In this document: piece by piece, positions 46,348 to 58,113 of the stretch
How the letters are laid out: each line of letters begins with the position of its first letter
Numbering within the stretch: the stretch's first letter is position 1
NCBI GenBank assembly: GCA_007922195.1
Contig: ML681992.1
Coordinates: 41,007,221-41,071,220, forward strand
Direction of reading: 5' to 3'
Length of the DNA stretch: 64,000 nucleotides
Source: Podocnemis expansa
Taxonomy: Eukaryota; Chordata; Testudines; Podocnemididae
The notes under the pieces: generated by a model
Databases searched by the model: none
Seen by the model: the letters and a program-made list of their open reading frames with translations, nothing else
Told to the model about the DNA's origin: nothing
Made by a program: the position numbers and the translations under genes

Positions 46348-46836
46348 GACTATGTCCACACGTTGCTTTTAAATTGAAACAACGACCGTCGATTTGATTT
46401 AAAAGAAAAAGTCATGTCCGAACAACGTTTCGTTATTTTGAAATCACAAACCCCTCATTTTGAAACAATGAACCTTATTTAGAAAGCGTAAAACCTAGGA
46501 AGAAATTGAAATAGCCGTTAAATCAAAATGGTTGTTTTGAAATAACGCCGTTCAGCTGTGTTATTTCAAAATAACCACTGTTTCAACTTAACACTTTTGC
46601 CCTTCTCCTTCCAAGGGTGCCTTCCTTTTTCTGTATAGTAGGTGGGGGCATGGCCCTTTTAGGGAGCCATCTTGCCACACCTCCCATGGTGCCCCTCTCC
46701 TGAATCAAAATAGCAAGTACTGTGTCTGGACTTGCTATTTCGATTTGGTGTTTTTGTTTAATTTATGTTAAATCAATGTAATGCTTTATTTTGAATGAAT
46801 TTAAATTGAATTAACCCTGTACGTGTGGACATAGCC
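46348..46836. mobile_element. MITE-like DNA transposon
   Basis: Ends GACTATGTCCACACG and CGTGTGGACATAGCC, with exact 3-bp duplication ATT at 46345-46347 and 46837-46839. The interior holds many ATTTTGAAAT/TTGAAACAA words and, near 46655-46700, a segment (TTGCCACACCTCCCATGGTG) also found at 2792-2811 in the element at 2148-2963. The two are therefore related copies. Confidence 0.9.
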
Positions 46837-49224
46837 ATTAGGTATGTACAAGCAAGGATTTGCAAAGATTTTGTGTTGCTGTTGCTCCAGTTAATGAGCA
46901 TGGGATAATGTACAGTTTTCTTTCAAGTCCTTTTCATAATGAACCAAAATATTTCCCTTTCACTTAGTCAACACATCTGATTAGTAGTACTATAATACCA
47001 GTTCCTCTGGAAATAATCTACCTGTAATACTAATGAATATCTAAAAGAGGGAATGTAACATGATTTTGTTTCCACTTACTCTGTGTGTACAAACTCCTAC
47101 TACAGCGATGGAGGGTACAATAAGTGATGACAATCTTACATATTAACAGTCAAAACAGCAATGATATGTCAAAAATATTAAGCAAGACTTACAATGTAAC
47201 ATGTAAAGTACAGACGATAGCTAACACTAAGAAGTTATACTACCTAGAAGGTATAATAGGAAGTAAATAAAAGTACTATAAAGTGAAACAAATATTTAGA
47301 GTCTGTTAAACATTTTGGCTTAATTTTTGAGAAATGCTGAGAAAGATGAAACTGCTAGCAACAACTACTTGGAACCTGCTTTAAATATTTAATGCAAGAC
47401 CAAGATGAAAGAAAAATATCACCTTGCAGGTGGCAAACACAATTCTGACATTGTAGAATCTGTTCTGTACCATTTGCGTAAGTATTATTAATATCAAATA
47501 GGAACTTACTTCTTGAGCCAACTAACCAAATAATATGATCTAAGGAATGCAAAATTTCATATCACTACAAAACCAGTGACACAATATAAACCAGTTGTAA
47601 AACTGATACAAATCTAATTTTTATTGCATTCTCTTATTTGCCAGCCACAGAGACAAGAATAATGGAACACAATGTGCATGGTATATTTAACACCAAATCA
47701 TATTATAAAACTGGCACAGTTTTAATTTCTTCACAGTTTGGGGGATACATAAATCCAATTCCTTCTAATACCCCAAATAATGCTTTTCATTACTCTCTAA
47801 TTAGCTGTCCTATTTTGAGAAATATTTTCTATAGCAAAGTAAATTTGCATACTTAGAATGAACCATATTAGAGGATAAATCATTAGTTTACTATTGGAGG
47901 TTATAGAGCAGGGGTTAGATATATGTAGTTTAGAAGCAAGACTGTGGAATTCTAGTAGGTTGAACAATTTTTGAAACTTTCAACTGTAAAATGACATTCC
48001 TTGAAGTTAGGTTAAAAGAAGCTTTATAATCCTTAACAGGAGCTCGTGCAAATGTTGAAGAGCTCCTTCCACCAAAAAAATAAAGAAACCTGCACTCTGC
48101 CCAAAATGTAATTTCTTCTCCTCAGAGCAGATTTACTTCAAACAAATGCTGGAAAGAAAAAATATATCAAGCCTGACCAACTGGTAGAATAAGCTAAAAG
48201 GATTTTAATTTTTTTTAAATTTTCTCTACTCATCTTAGATCTTTTAAATGGGGTTTCAAACATAATAATAAAATAGCCAAAAGGTTATTACATTTTAAAA
48301 TTTAGAATACTACATAACCATCATGCAGCCTGCTTCCTAAATGAGACTCAATGAGTTCTCCAGTGCAGCCTTGTATGTTTTTTAATGTAAACATGTGGGG
48401 CACATGAGACTACAGGTTCTGTCACACACTGATCAGGAGGGAACATTGCATGAAGTTTCTGATGTCACTTTCAGCCCTCCATTTCTACAACTGTATGACA
48501 GGGCCTGTAGTTAGCACAGAAGATACACTAAAAATCAGCTGATCAAGCATTGCTTTACTTCATGTTAACTGGAGGCCGAGCTGATCTGCAAAGCCTTGAG
48601 CATTTTTCTTGAGTGGCATCCAGAACTCTGAATTCTTGTGTATGTCAATGGGACCTGGGTGCCACTCGACCTCTCTCATGTGGTGCTCAGCAGCTTGGAG
48701 TTGAGCCCCTAACTGCTTCTGCCAGCTTTTAGCAAGTTGCAAATATGACCTCTGCAAGGCAAAGTTTGACCATCACTTCTACATTAAAAATGTTAGGATT
48801 TTGAATTTCTTTCTAATAATTACTTAGCCCTTTCCTTGAACTAAAAACACAGCAGTTCCCCATGTTAGGAACCGAGCTGATGTTCACAAACCACTAAACT
48901 TAAGTGAATGGCTCAAACTTTAGATAAAATTTATAACAAATAAAAAAAATCATCTACCTAACATGGAATTGAACTAAAAAAGAAATCAATATGCCTTTAA
49001 AACTATTAAACCTCTTAAGAACCGAGGGTCCATTTACCAGGTGCTATTGTTGGTCATGCCTGTTTTGCAGACTGGTTTAATATGCAGCTTTTTCAAATAA
49101 AAAATCAGCATCAATCTGAAGTATACTGTACAGTACTGATGTGTGCAAAGTCCATGCATTTAAATTTCTTTGTATGATAATTTATGTTGATCATATCTTC
49201 AGACTGAGCTTTTAGCATACTCAC
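46837..49224. other. CNTN3 intron, no gene recognised
   Basis: AT-rich. Nothing recognised apart from the exon at its right edge. Confidence 0.5.
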
Positions 49225-49329
49225 CCCTAACAAGAAGTTCTGCCTCATCTGATACACTGTCTGCTGTGGTTTGTACCCTGCAGCCATATCTCCCAGCATG
49301 CATCAGAAGGATGTTCCTGATCATTAAAT
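49225..49329 (-). CDS. CNTN3: CNTN3 exon: second half of Ig domain 6
   Basis: This 105-bp exon has phase 1 at both ends. It starts after a CTCTGCAG acceptor and ends at a G|GTGAGT donor. It encodes [17 protein letters not shown] and then a stretch ending in ELLVRG. The pattern DL-x-I-x-N-x9-GxYxC is the E-F strand signature of an Ig domain, with the Cys forming the conserved intradomain disulfide. The first base of D comes from the preceding exon, which was not found in the 14.7 kb upstream within the window. The last G joins GT of the next exon to make the Gly that opens the GPPGPPG linker into FnIII-1. It is too short and too split to appear as an open frame of its own; it was found by reading the minus strand. 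Confidence 0.88.
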
Positions 49330-50752
49330 CTGCAGAGGATGCTTGCTGAAAGAGGGATGAAGTGCCAGTTTAAAATGTTGCAAATCTGCCCCATTCACAG
49401 TGATTTGTGGGGGCACTTTGCATATTGTGGCAAAGTGTCCTTTGCAGGTTTTACAGTTCACATTAAAATAATTTTCAGAACACAAGCACCTTGTTTTAAG
49501 GAATACAGGGAAAAGTACTTTTAATAAAATCATCAACAGAGATTGAAAGGTCATATTTCTTGTTTCTAATATACTTCATAAATAATCCTGTGTTAGTTAG
49601 GAAATAATTACCCACCTTGCAAGCATGCACAGACAAAAGCTTTCCAAATGGACAATAAATAGCATTTTTTTAAATCTAAAACAAACAGTTTGTGTGCAAT
49701 CATGAGTTTTAAAAAGAATCCTGTAGTGGGAGATGAAAGATGACTAATGAAATCAGAAAGGTGAATGGAATTACTCTGTGAGGAGATCCCATTTCTGTGG
49801 CCAGAGCAGTGGTATTAACTGCAGTTATTGGTTCTTTTGGAAGGAGACCAAGTTAGCTAGAAAAGTTAGTGATGATTAATATTTAGGTGAGTAGGAGAAA
49901 ACTAACAAAAACTTAAATAAAAAATGCAACAGATTGCCTGTCCCTCCCTCCCACCCCTTAGAATTTGTATTGCCTTCAAACTGAAGCATTGATTCTTCTG
50001 ATGTCAGTAAATAAGGAATATTGAATAAACCACACTAAACCACAGCCACATCCAAAGCCTGTTCAGGTAAAAAGATGTTGTTTCATCAGATTCAATGGCT
50101 TTAGAGATCAGGCTCATGCACATTACTGAGCTAATACTGTTTCTTTCCCCTCAACTGAGGAAAGAGATATTTCTCTTTGGATGAATGTCACCCACATCCA
50201 GGAAGCCAGCAAACCATTTAAATCTCATTTTTCACCTGTTCTTAAAGAACACGCATATGTGACTAGCACTTGTTTACAAGAGTTCTGCTGCATTTATTTT
50301 AGATTATGACTTCCGAACTCTGTTCCAGCTAGGTTACCATTTTTAGTCAGCTAAGAATTATCCAGTGTAAGTGGAGAATTGTGGTATTCTAATATTAGTA
50401 GTGTGGTCCCAAATTTCTCTGTATCAATAAAAATGACCTTCCATTTTATAATGCCTTTCCTCTAAACAGGGCTTTGCAAACTTTACTGCATGTACAAACT
50501 TTTCAGCAAGATTTGGCCCGATGCTAAGAGCCAGCTGAGTGGCTATATACCTCTTAAATTCAATAGTGAATGCTTAGAGGGGACGTTACTGGTGCAGAAA
50601 CCTCATGCTTGTCTTCTCCTAAGAGGTGCTGAGTGCTCTAAATTACCACTGTTGTGAACGGCAGGGGGGATGTCACTGAGAATGAAGTCTATTTTGAATG
50701 TGCAAAGGGGATGTTAGTTTGTGTTGAGTATAATAATGAATTTCTTCTCTAA
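49330..50752. other. CNTN3 intron upstream of the Ig6 exon, no further exon seen
   Basis: I searched the minus strand for the first half of Ig6, expected to end in a G before a GT donor. I found no matching peptide. Confidence 0.5.
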
Positions 50753-50933
50753 GCCTAGTCTACACATAGTGTTTATACTAATTTCATTATTCCAGTTAGT
50801 GATATGATTTTCTATAGCAATAGTTTAATTGATACCACCCCTACCATGGATGCAGTATATATTTTACAACTAGTATATAATAGAAGAGTTAACACACAGC
50901 AATTTTTGTGTGTACACTAGACAATGGTAATGT
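50753..50933. mobile_element. Short MITE-like element (tentative)
   Basis: Left GCCTAGTCTACACA and right GTGTGTACACTAGAC are imperfect inverted repeats about 180 bp apart. No clear target duplication was found. Confidence 0.45.
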
Positions 50934-51974
50934 AGAACCATAATACAGCCTCTTCTGCTTTAGAGATGTTTAAAAAGGCAATGCTCCACAATACAACAAA
51001 ATAACTGAGCCTTTTAAGAATACTATATCCGATCTGAATTACAGGCCAAAGTGATCAGCACTACGCAGGTATCAGAATTTCTGTTTCACAGGAAATTCCT
51101 GGTAGAGAATTTTGCTTTTGTTCCTAATCTGAACCTAACACCACATTTCCAAGAAATTAAAATATTTCATTTTGATAAAAATCTCAATGCTTTATTTTGA
51201 AACTGACTTTTTAAAATGTTATGTTATAAATTGTAATATAAAATAAAATGTCAAAATGAAGTAATTCTGAAGCAAAAATTGAAACACTGCATTCTGATAA
51301 AACACCTTTTCAGAATACCCTGTTTTAAATTTTTCCCAAAATTAAATTTAGTCAAAACTGATATGTCTATGAAAAGCTCAATGTTTATGAATTGGCAATT
51401 TACAATGGAAAACTGTTCCACTCTACAAGGAGTACACTCATGGAATCATATTTGATTCTCATAATCAAATCTGTGATTAAAAATCAATAGGGTTTCTAAA
51501 GTAGGTGCCCCAGAAGGTCTTATTTATGAGGCATTCATGTGCGTGTGGAATATAAATCAGATGCATACCCGGTGGAAAGTGTCACAAGCATTGCAAAATG
51601 TGCATGTGAAGCTTCCTCAGCACAACTTCAAGAAAGAAATAAAGTGTATTATCATTGTTAACTGGAAAGCGATCATATAAGGACTAAGCAGATATGAACA
51701 GAAGTGGCAAGAGATAGTTGTGGTTTTGTTAGAGTGACCAGCTTCCTGATTTCTGAAAACTGGACACCCCTGCTCCACTCCCTCTTAACCCTCCCCCCCA
51801 ATTTGTTTCTCTCTCCCCCATCCCCTGTTGCTTACCACTCCTTCCCCTTAAAACTAAGACTGGTATTTGATTCTTACCAGACAAGGTGTAACTGTTTTGA
51901 ACATATTGAAAAGAAAAAGTTAAGACAGGCAGAAACCTGAGGCTGAAAACCCTCTTTCATCTGATTACTTCTTA
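50934..51974. other. CNTN3 intron, no gene recognised
   Basis: Nothing recognised. Confidence 0.5.
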
Positions 51975-52172
51975 GGTCATGTCTTCACCAGCATTTATGT
52001 GGGCAAAACATATTTATGTTGTCACTCAGTAGTTGCTCCCAGCAACACTGTTACTGCTGTTCATAGATATAGTTTTATTTTTTCAATGGGAGAGCTCTGT
52101 TCTGTTGACACAACGCTACTACAAGAGTGCTCAGTGCTGTGCCACTGTAAGCTTGTAAGTATAGACATGGTC
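51975..52172. mobile_element. Short MITE-like DNA transposon
   Basis: Ends GGTCATGTCTTCACC and TATAGACATGGTC, with exact 3-bp duplication TTA at 51972-51974 and 52173-52175. Only 198 bp. Confidence 0.78.
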
Positions 52173-52175
52173 TTA

Positions 52176-53346
52176 CTCATGTCAGTGGTCTCATTGAAGG
52201 CAATTGAAAGTCAATTGGATTATTTGCAGGAACAAAGATTACTCTTGTAAGTAAATGTTCAGGATTGGGAACAAAAATTGTTCCTTTGGGGGAAAAAAAC
52301 CAAAAGAAATGCTCCATTTTCCTCCACTGAAAAATAAGCAACTTTGTAAAAGCTTGTGATATGTGCTTTATTAAATATACTGGAATAGCACCAAAATTAG
52401 TCACAGGCATGGATGTGTTTGCAGACTGAGATCCATAATGATTTAGTTGCAGAAGAGAAATCTAAGGAAATATCCACCCTCCCCTCACCTATTCATTCTC
52501 TAGCCCTGAACCGTCAATAACTTCACAGTCAAGGGAATGCATTTGTCCCTTTTTCTATGTATTTCTTCTGTTATTTGCATTATTCTCATTTTCTAAAATA
52601 TATTATGACAAGTTATCTACCTCAGGCCACAGCTTGGAAACCTTGGTGTGTCCTTCCTACTCCTCCTCCCTCATAGCAATTTCATTAATAAATCACTGTC
52701 TAAAATAAGCCAGGGTTTCTGATATAAATAAGAAGCAATTTTTCTGGCCTGTAAGTTTGTGTATTACAACTTGCATATAGATAAAAAATAATAATAGAAA
52801 CACTCATATTATCTACCGTGCCTATGGAAAAAAATCAGGTTTCAGAAAAACTGAGAAGCAGCCTTCCCAAACTGAAAATCTTGTCGTACGTCTTTCCATA
52901 TTGACTTTACACAGATGAAACTTCTAAAATGTCAGCAATAATCAACGTAAATATCCATTCTGCTTGCAGTGGCATTATGGGATAACACTTGTGATGTTCT
53001 CATTCTCCTTCTGAGTTTTTTCTTTATGCACAAAGTATCTTTTTTAAAAAAAGTAAACACATTTTTGACAGAATTTGAAATGCATCAGAAATAAATGTCT
53101 TTAAGGAGGTAAAGGTATTTCCTGTTCCTACGGTCTCTCCTCTTGGGTGAGTGTTTAGCTTGGATTTGGATTTTTCTTTTCCTGCCCCTGGTAGCCCTGT
53201 TTAGGTGGTTGGATGTCAGAGCATTATACAGGGGTATAACTATAATTCCTGGACTATGAAGTTTGCGAAATGTAGATGAAACACTACAGAAAGATTGTAA
53301 GCTTTTGATTGGAAAAATGCAGGCTAGTCTAACTATACAGAGAAGA

Positions 53347-53347
<1 letters not shown>
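52176..53347. other. CNTN3 intron, no gene recognised
   Basis: A very basic minus-strand frame (from 53465, with RGRKRK and PKRRDRRNRKY) is present but matches no family I can name. It includes the CA repeat, so I treat it as chance. Confidence 0.5.
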
Positions 53348-53381
<34 letters not shown>

Positions 53382-53382
53382 A
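53348..53382. repeat. (CA)17 microsatellite
   Basis: Uninterrupted CA run at the start of a 250-bp stretch unusually rich in CACA/AAATAC words (53348-53600). Confidence 0.93.
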
Positions 53383-53621
53383 CAATCACAGAAACCCAAC
53401 CCAAATACACACATAGCAAAATCTAATTCAAATATAAGTACCTCACAACTCAAAAGACACAACACAAATCATATGCAAAATACAAACACACAACCCCAAT
53501 ACAAAATACCCACAAAACTGTACGCAAAATATACACACAATGCAACCACACAAAGCACAGTCCAAAATACACTTTCTAATACACACACACATCACCATGC
53601 AAGTACATGGCACAGCACCAA

Positions 53622-54018
53622 GGCTATGTCTACATCCAACTGCTTACTTTGGACATGCTTAGTCCAAAGTAAGCTGTTTGGACTTAGTTCAAACTAACCG
53701 CGGGTTAGTTCTAACTAACTGGAACTTTTTAGTTTGAATTAACTGCATTTCTTTAGTTTGAACTAAAAAAAAAAAAAATGCAGTTAGTTTGAACTAACCT
53801 CTTAGTTTGAACTTATTTAGTTCGAACTAGGACAGCTACATTGTGCTAGTTCAAACTAAAATTTGAAATAAGTTCTAAGTAAGTGGTTAGTTCAAACTAA
53901 TTGTTCAAAATAAAAAATTTTTTAGTTTAAACAAGGCCAAGTCTAGTGTAGACAGGGATCAAAATAGTCCTGATTAAGCCTCCTTAACCTTGACTAATTT
54001 GCTAGTGTAGACATAGCC
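53622..54018. mobile_element. MITE-like DNA transposon built of one short palindrome
   Basis: Ends GGCTATGTCTACATCC and AGTGTAGACATAGCC, with exact 3-bp duplication CAA at 53619-53621 and 54019-54021. At least ten variants of TTAGTTYRAACTAA fill the interior. It is homologous in build to 12208-12618. Confidence 0.92.
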
Positions 54019-54021
54019 CAA

Positions 54022-55566
54022 GACACAGGCCTAGCCTTGCATTCCTGCCCCACAGGCTCAGTCTCTGTGTCAGCTGTACTCTGTACATTCTTTTTTTTCC
54101 CTTTAGTACGTTAACAGTCCATCGTTTGACAGAGAAGGTTAAGCACTCATAGGACAACGGATTAAAATTTAGGAATTTCTGCCTTCTGATCCCATGTTCA
54201 ATTCAAACTGATTCTCCCTGTGTGGGTTCTTATACAGACTCCCATTTTCTCCATGTTACCTAATCAACAACCAAGAGCTCAAGTTCAATGATGATGGTAT
54301 CTGCTCTTCAGTTATGCAACACCTGAGCATGGATGAACCCATTAGTCGGTTTTTATTGTATTGGATTGTTCTATTCTTCATGCTCTGGATTCAGAGAGGA
54401 TCACAAGGCATGGCTAGAAAGAAAATCCCTCATCTTTAATATTGTAGAATTGGTTATTATGATTATTTGTATGATGCTAGCTCCTAAGAATATCCAAAAA
54501 AGGGATCACTGCTAGGCACAGTACAGACTCACAAGAAGGATGACAATTCTTCTTCCCAGACAGTTAAACTACCTGTCAGAAAGGATGCAGTAGGTAGATG
54601 AAACAGGCAAAAGCGCTGTGACAATGCATCTCTTTTCTAACCAATTCCAAACAAGAATGATTTGCAGACACCAACAGCAGAGGCAAGCTTTAAAATTTAG
54701 GAATTAAAATTCAGGTAGGAATTTAAAATAGGAAAAGGTAATTTTGGCAGGGTTTCTCCTCTCTGGATGGAGCAGGAAGGGAGAAAATGTGGAACTGTTA
54801 CTTGATGAGAAAGGGGGTGGGTTGGTGACTGAGGCTGCCAGAGTGAATGGCACAATAAAATGGCAGACCTAATCACAAAAGTTATGGTGGTATTTTGCCT
54901 TCAGAAGTATTTAGGACCTGATACTGCTGGAGATAGGATATTGGAATACACAGGATTTCTGTATTGTACTTGCACGGAATTTCTGCTGTTCCAGAAATTT
55001 TCTCAAATTCAAATCCTTGCTAGAAGATTTGAGTATTTGGCAAAATGAGAACATAAAAGAGATGCACATTATTTCATTTCTGTAAGAATTGACTTGGGGA
55101 TACTTTTTTTTTAAAAAAAAAAAACTTTTCTGGCACAACAGGGCTTATTAGCCATGAAACATGGATTATTCAAGAAGATCAATTTTCAGATACAAAAATT
55201 TTAGGTATTTTAAGGATAAGCTCAAAATCAGTTCACTTTTCCCATCTCTTCTTTGAGGATAATCTACATGTAATATGGGCTTTCTTGTGAAGGGGGAAAA
55301 AAGGCATTACATATAGCAACTGTCTGGTTTCATGGCTTAGGATCTCTCTCAAAATCTTCATTGTCACTGTAACTGCTACAGCGTTCATGACTACATGAAT
55401 CCCAATATTCTCACCAGGAAAATAATATTCATTTAATCTGCATATCTCCATAAAAAGATGAACTGACAGCAAATGGAATTGCTATAAATGAGGAAGAACA
55501 ATAAAACAGAATGGATCCCCATGAAATGTTCACATTTATTGAAGAATAACGGTACGTGCAGCTAGC
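54022..55566. other. CNTN3 intron, with a LINE2/MIR-like tail near 54430-54540
   Basis: ATTATTTGTATGATGCTAGC through CTGCTAGGCACAGTACAGAC resembles the 3' end of an ancient LINE2/MIR-type repeat. No gene seen. Confidence 0.45.
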
Positions 55567-55574
55567 ATTACTTA

Positions 55575-55668
55575 TTCCAAAGGGGTAGCTGGGTTGGTCT
55601 AGTTCAATGAAACAAACAAGGACTTTTAAAAGTCTTTTAAATACTACCAGGATCCTTCTTTGTTTCAC
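55575..55668. mobile_element. Penelope-tail inverted dimer, minimal copy
   Basis: The left part (CCAAAGGGGTAGCTGGGTTG, AAACAAACAAGGA) is the inverse tail end. The right part (TTTTAAATACTACCAGGATC, CTTTGTTTCA) is the direct tail with the centre lost. Exact 8-bp duplication ATTACTTA at 55567-55574 and 55669-55676. Confidence 0.82.
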
Positions 55669-55901
55669 ATTACTTAGAATGTGTAAAGGGAAGAAAATTA
55701 AACTTGATTGTTCTTGATGTAAATTTATGTGTGTTTAGAAATTAGGGGCCTGACCATGGGAGGTGCTGAATAGCTGCAAATCATACTGTAACCCAGGGAA
55801 GTTAGGCTATAGAACATCATAGAGAATTGGGCAAGCTCACTTCCTAATTATATAAAAGGCTCTAGAAACATTTCCTTCCTATGCATGTCAAAAATTCTAG
55901 G

Positions 55902-56065
55902 TTCCAAAAGGGTAGCTATGTTAGACTAGTTCAGCAAAACAAGCAAGGAGTCCAGTGGCACTTAAAGACTCACAAATCTATTTAATGCATGAGCTTTTGT
56001 GGGAGAAAATCCCACTTTGTGATGAAGTGATTTAAGTACCACCGGACTCCATGCTTTTCTTGCAG
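55902..56065 (-). mobile_element. Penelope-tail inverted dimer
   Basis: A near-complete minus-strand tail (AAAGGGTAGCTATGTTAGAC, GCAAGGAGTCCAGTGGCACT, GCATGAGCTTTTGTGGGAGA) is followed by a short plus-strand part (TAAGTACCACCGGACTCC). Exact 10-bp target duplication AAATTCTAGG at 55892-55901 and 56066-56075. Confidence 0.9.
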
Positions 56066-56075
56066 AAATTCTAGG

Positions 56076-57931
56076 ATGCCTTATAACATAACAGTATATC
56101 TGTAAATGCCAGCTGGTCCCTTGGGTTTACATTTCTGGATGACAGTACAGGTGTGTTTTGGGGGATTTGGCACATAGGAAGTCCTATTTTTATACAAGGT
56201 TTAGGGTTTTGAAACCTTGAAACATAACCAAGAAATAAAGTTTTCATAAAGCAGCTGGTGAGGATGAAGATCATGATTCACTGGTGCATGAGGGCTGCTT
56301 TGTGCCGCTCCAATTGTGCAAAGCTGACCCGACCCATCTTAGCTGGGTACTAAAAATTCCCCCATTACAGGTGAAGAGTTGTAAGTAGTTTAGAGTTGCT
56401 ACTGAGAGCAGCTACATTATCCTACTTCTGGCTTCTGGTGTCAAGGTCCCCTTAGACCTGGCTCTTCTCTGAGGATTGATGTCAACTGGCATTTATTTGT
56501 CAGTTTGCCTTTATTTACACCAAAGACTAACCTGGTGCCCAAACTTCCCCATGATAGTTGGAAGGGAGGGTTGGTGGAAAGACGAGGCTAAAGGCTGGCA
56601 AGAAAGTCACCTTTGCACACCGCCCCTTTGGATTTCTGATGAATACTTCTGAAGAACTGATGCCAAAGAGAGTAAGGGTAGGATTTTCAAAAGCACTCAG
56701 AGTTGAATTAACTACTTCCCCCTGAAGCCAGTGGCAAAACTCCAGTACACTTCAGTAGGAGCAGAGATATAGAACAAAACAGTTAGCATTTGGAAAATCA
56801 GCTCCGTAAGATTGATCAGTTGTAGTTGAAAAGGTGAATGAATTCGTTCACTGTAAATGGTAATTGAAGTAGACTCCATTTGTATGGGCCTTATCTTCGC
56901 CAGTACTGAAGACACCTTTTATAATGAAGGTATGGCTGGCTTGAACCAAACCTAGGTTAGAGGGCTGCCTTGCTGGTTTGGATGCTTGCTAAGGCCTTTA
57001 GGGGAATTGTACAAAATCTTGTGTTTGCAGATAAGGAGAAAACAAGGACAAAAAGGAATAAAGGGTTTATCTAACATATTGGGACTGGTTAGTTTAATCT
57101 TATTTAAATCCTGATTACTTATTTTCTCTATTTACTAGAAGCTTTTAACAAGTCTTAGGAGCCTCTGTAACTGTAAGACTGAGCTGGAGTTCACAAGATT
57201 AGACCAGACCCACAACCTCAGAAAAAGGACTGCAGAACAGAAATTCCACACTGGGAATGTCGTAGGTAGGGTTTCTTTCTGAAGATCTTGGAAAAGGAAT
57301 GAGTCTGTTGAGGGTGACAGAGAAAAAGTTTAGCATAGTGAGGCTAAGAATTATTGAAACTGAACCACCAGCAACTTCATTTCAGTTTGCTGAAAAGATT
57401 GAGACTGTACAAATTTTCCAAAGTCGTTTGGATTACTCTTAATAAAAGCCCAGTATAGTCTCACTTCAGGTGTCTATGTATTAAATGTGAGATAAGTATT
57501 CAGATTTAGAAATCTTTTAAAAGACAATGATCTCTTAGTAGAAGTGCAGGAAAAATTCCCATACAGTAGCTATTTAAAGCAAATAAAGCCAGAATCCCTG
57601 TCTTCTCCTTTTTGACTTCTGTTGCTAAAATTGATCTAATATTTCAGTACGTTCAGAGGCTTGTTTTCCCTGCGGGTAGGATAAAAGGAAGTTGGTTGCA
57701 ATGAAGCAAGAAGTGTCAAAAGGGTTCAAAACTCAGCCAGCATGACTTAGAATTGCCCAAGGTACCTGTCAATACATACACCTAATGTTCTTACAAGCTC
57801 AAATGAGTGGTGTCAGTAAATTGCCCATTTTTTTGTGTATTCTCTTCTCAATGAAGCAAATCCTGGTTCAGTTAATCTATGGAAAGACTGTATGCTATGG
57901 CTTAGTTCTTCAGTCATAGTGTCAGTGGACG
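56076..57931. other. CNTN3 intron, no gene recognised
   Basis: 56670-56810 (GGATTTTCAAAAGCACTCAG ... TTTGGAAAATCAGCTCC) has the look of an old palindromic intersperse. Nothing else. Confidence 0.45.
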
Positions 57932-57940
57932 TTCTTCAGG

Positions 57941-58113
57941 AAAAGAAGCAAGGAGTCTTGTGGCACTTAAAGACTAACAGATTTATTTATCACATGAGCT
58001 TTCATGGGAGAAAATCATCTGATGAAGTGGGATTTTCTCCCATGAAAGCTCATGCGATAAATAAATCTGTTAGTCATTAAGGAACTAGACTGACATGGCT
58101 GACCCTTTGGAAA
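57941..58113. mobile_element. Penelope-tail inverted dimer with 45-bp stem
   Basis: 57972-58016 and 58031-58075 are complementary at 44 of 45 positions around a 14-nt loop. The element ends GACTGACATGGCTGACCCTTTGG. The target duplication is TTCTTCAGG (57932-57940) / TTCTCCAGG (58114-58122), one mismatch. The loop and right arm contain a hammerhead-like core (CTGATGA at 58019, GAAA at 58044). Confidence 0.9.

Noticed and set aside
53085..53465. Minus frame ending in a very basic stretch (RGRKRK ... PKRRDRRNRKY)
   Set aside because: It looks like a growth-factor or nuclear-localisation segment at first, but the upstream half is CA-repeat translation, there are no splice sites or family match, and the basic residues are likely chance.
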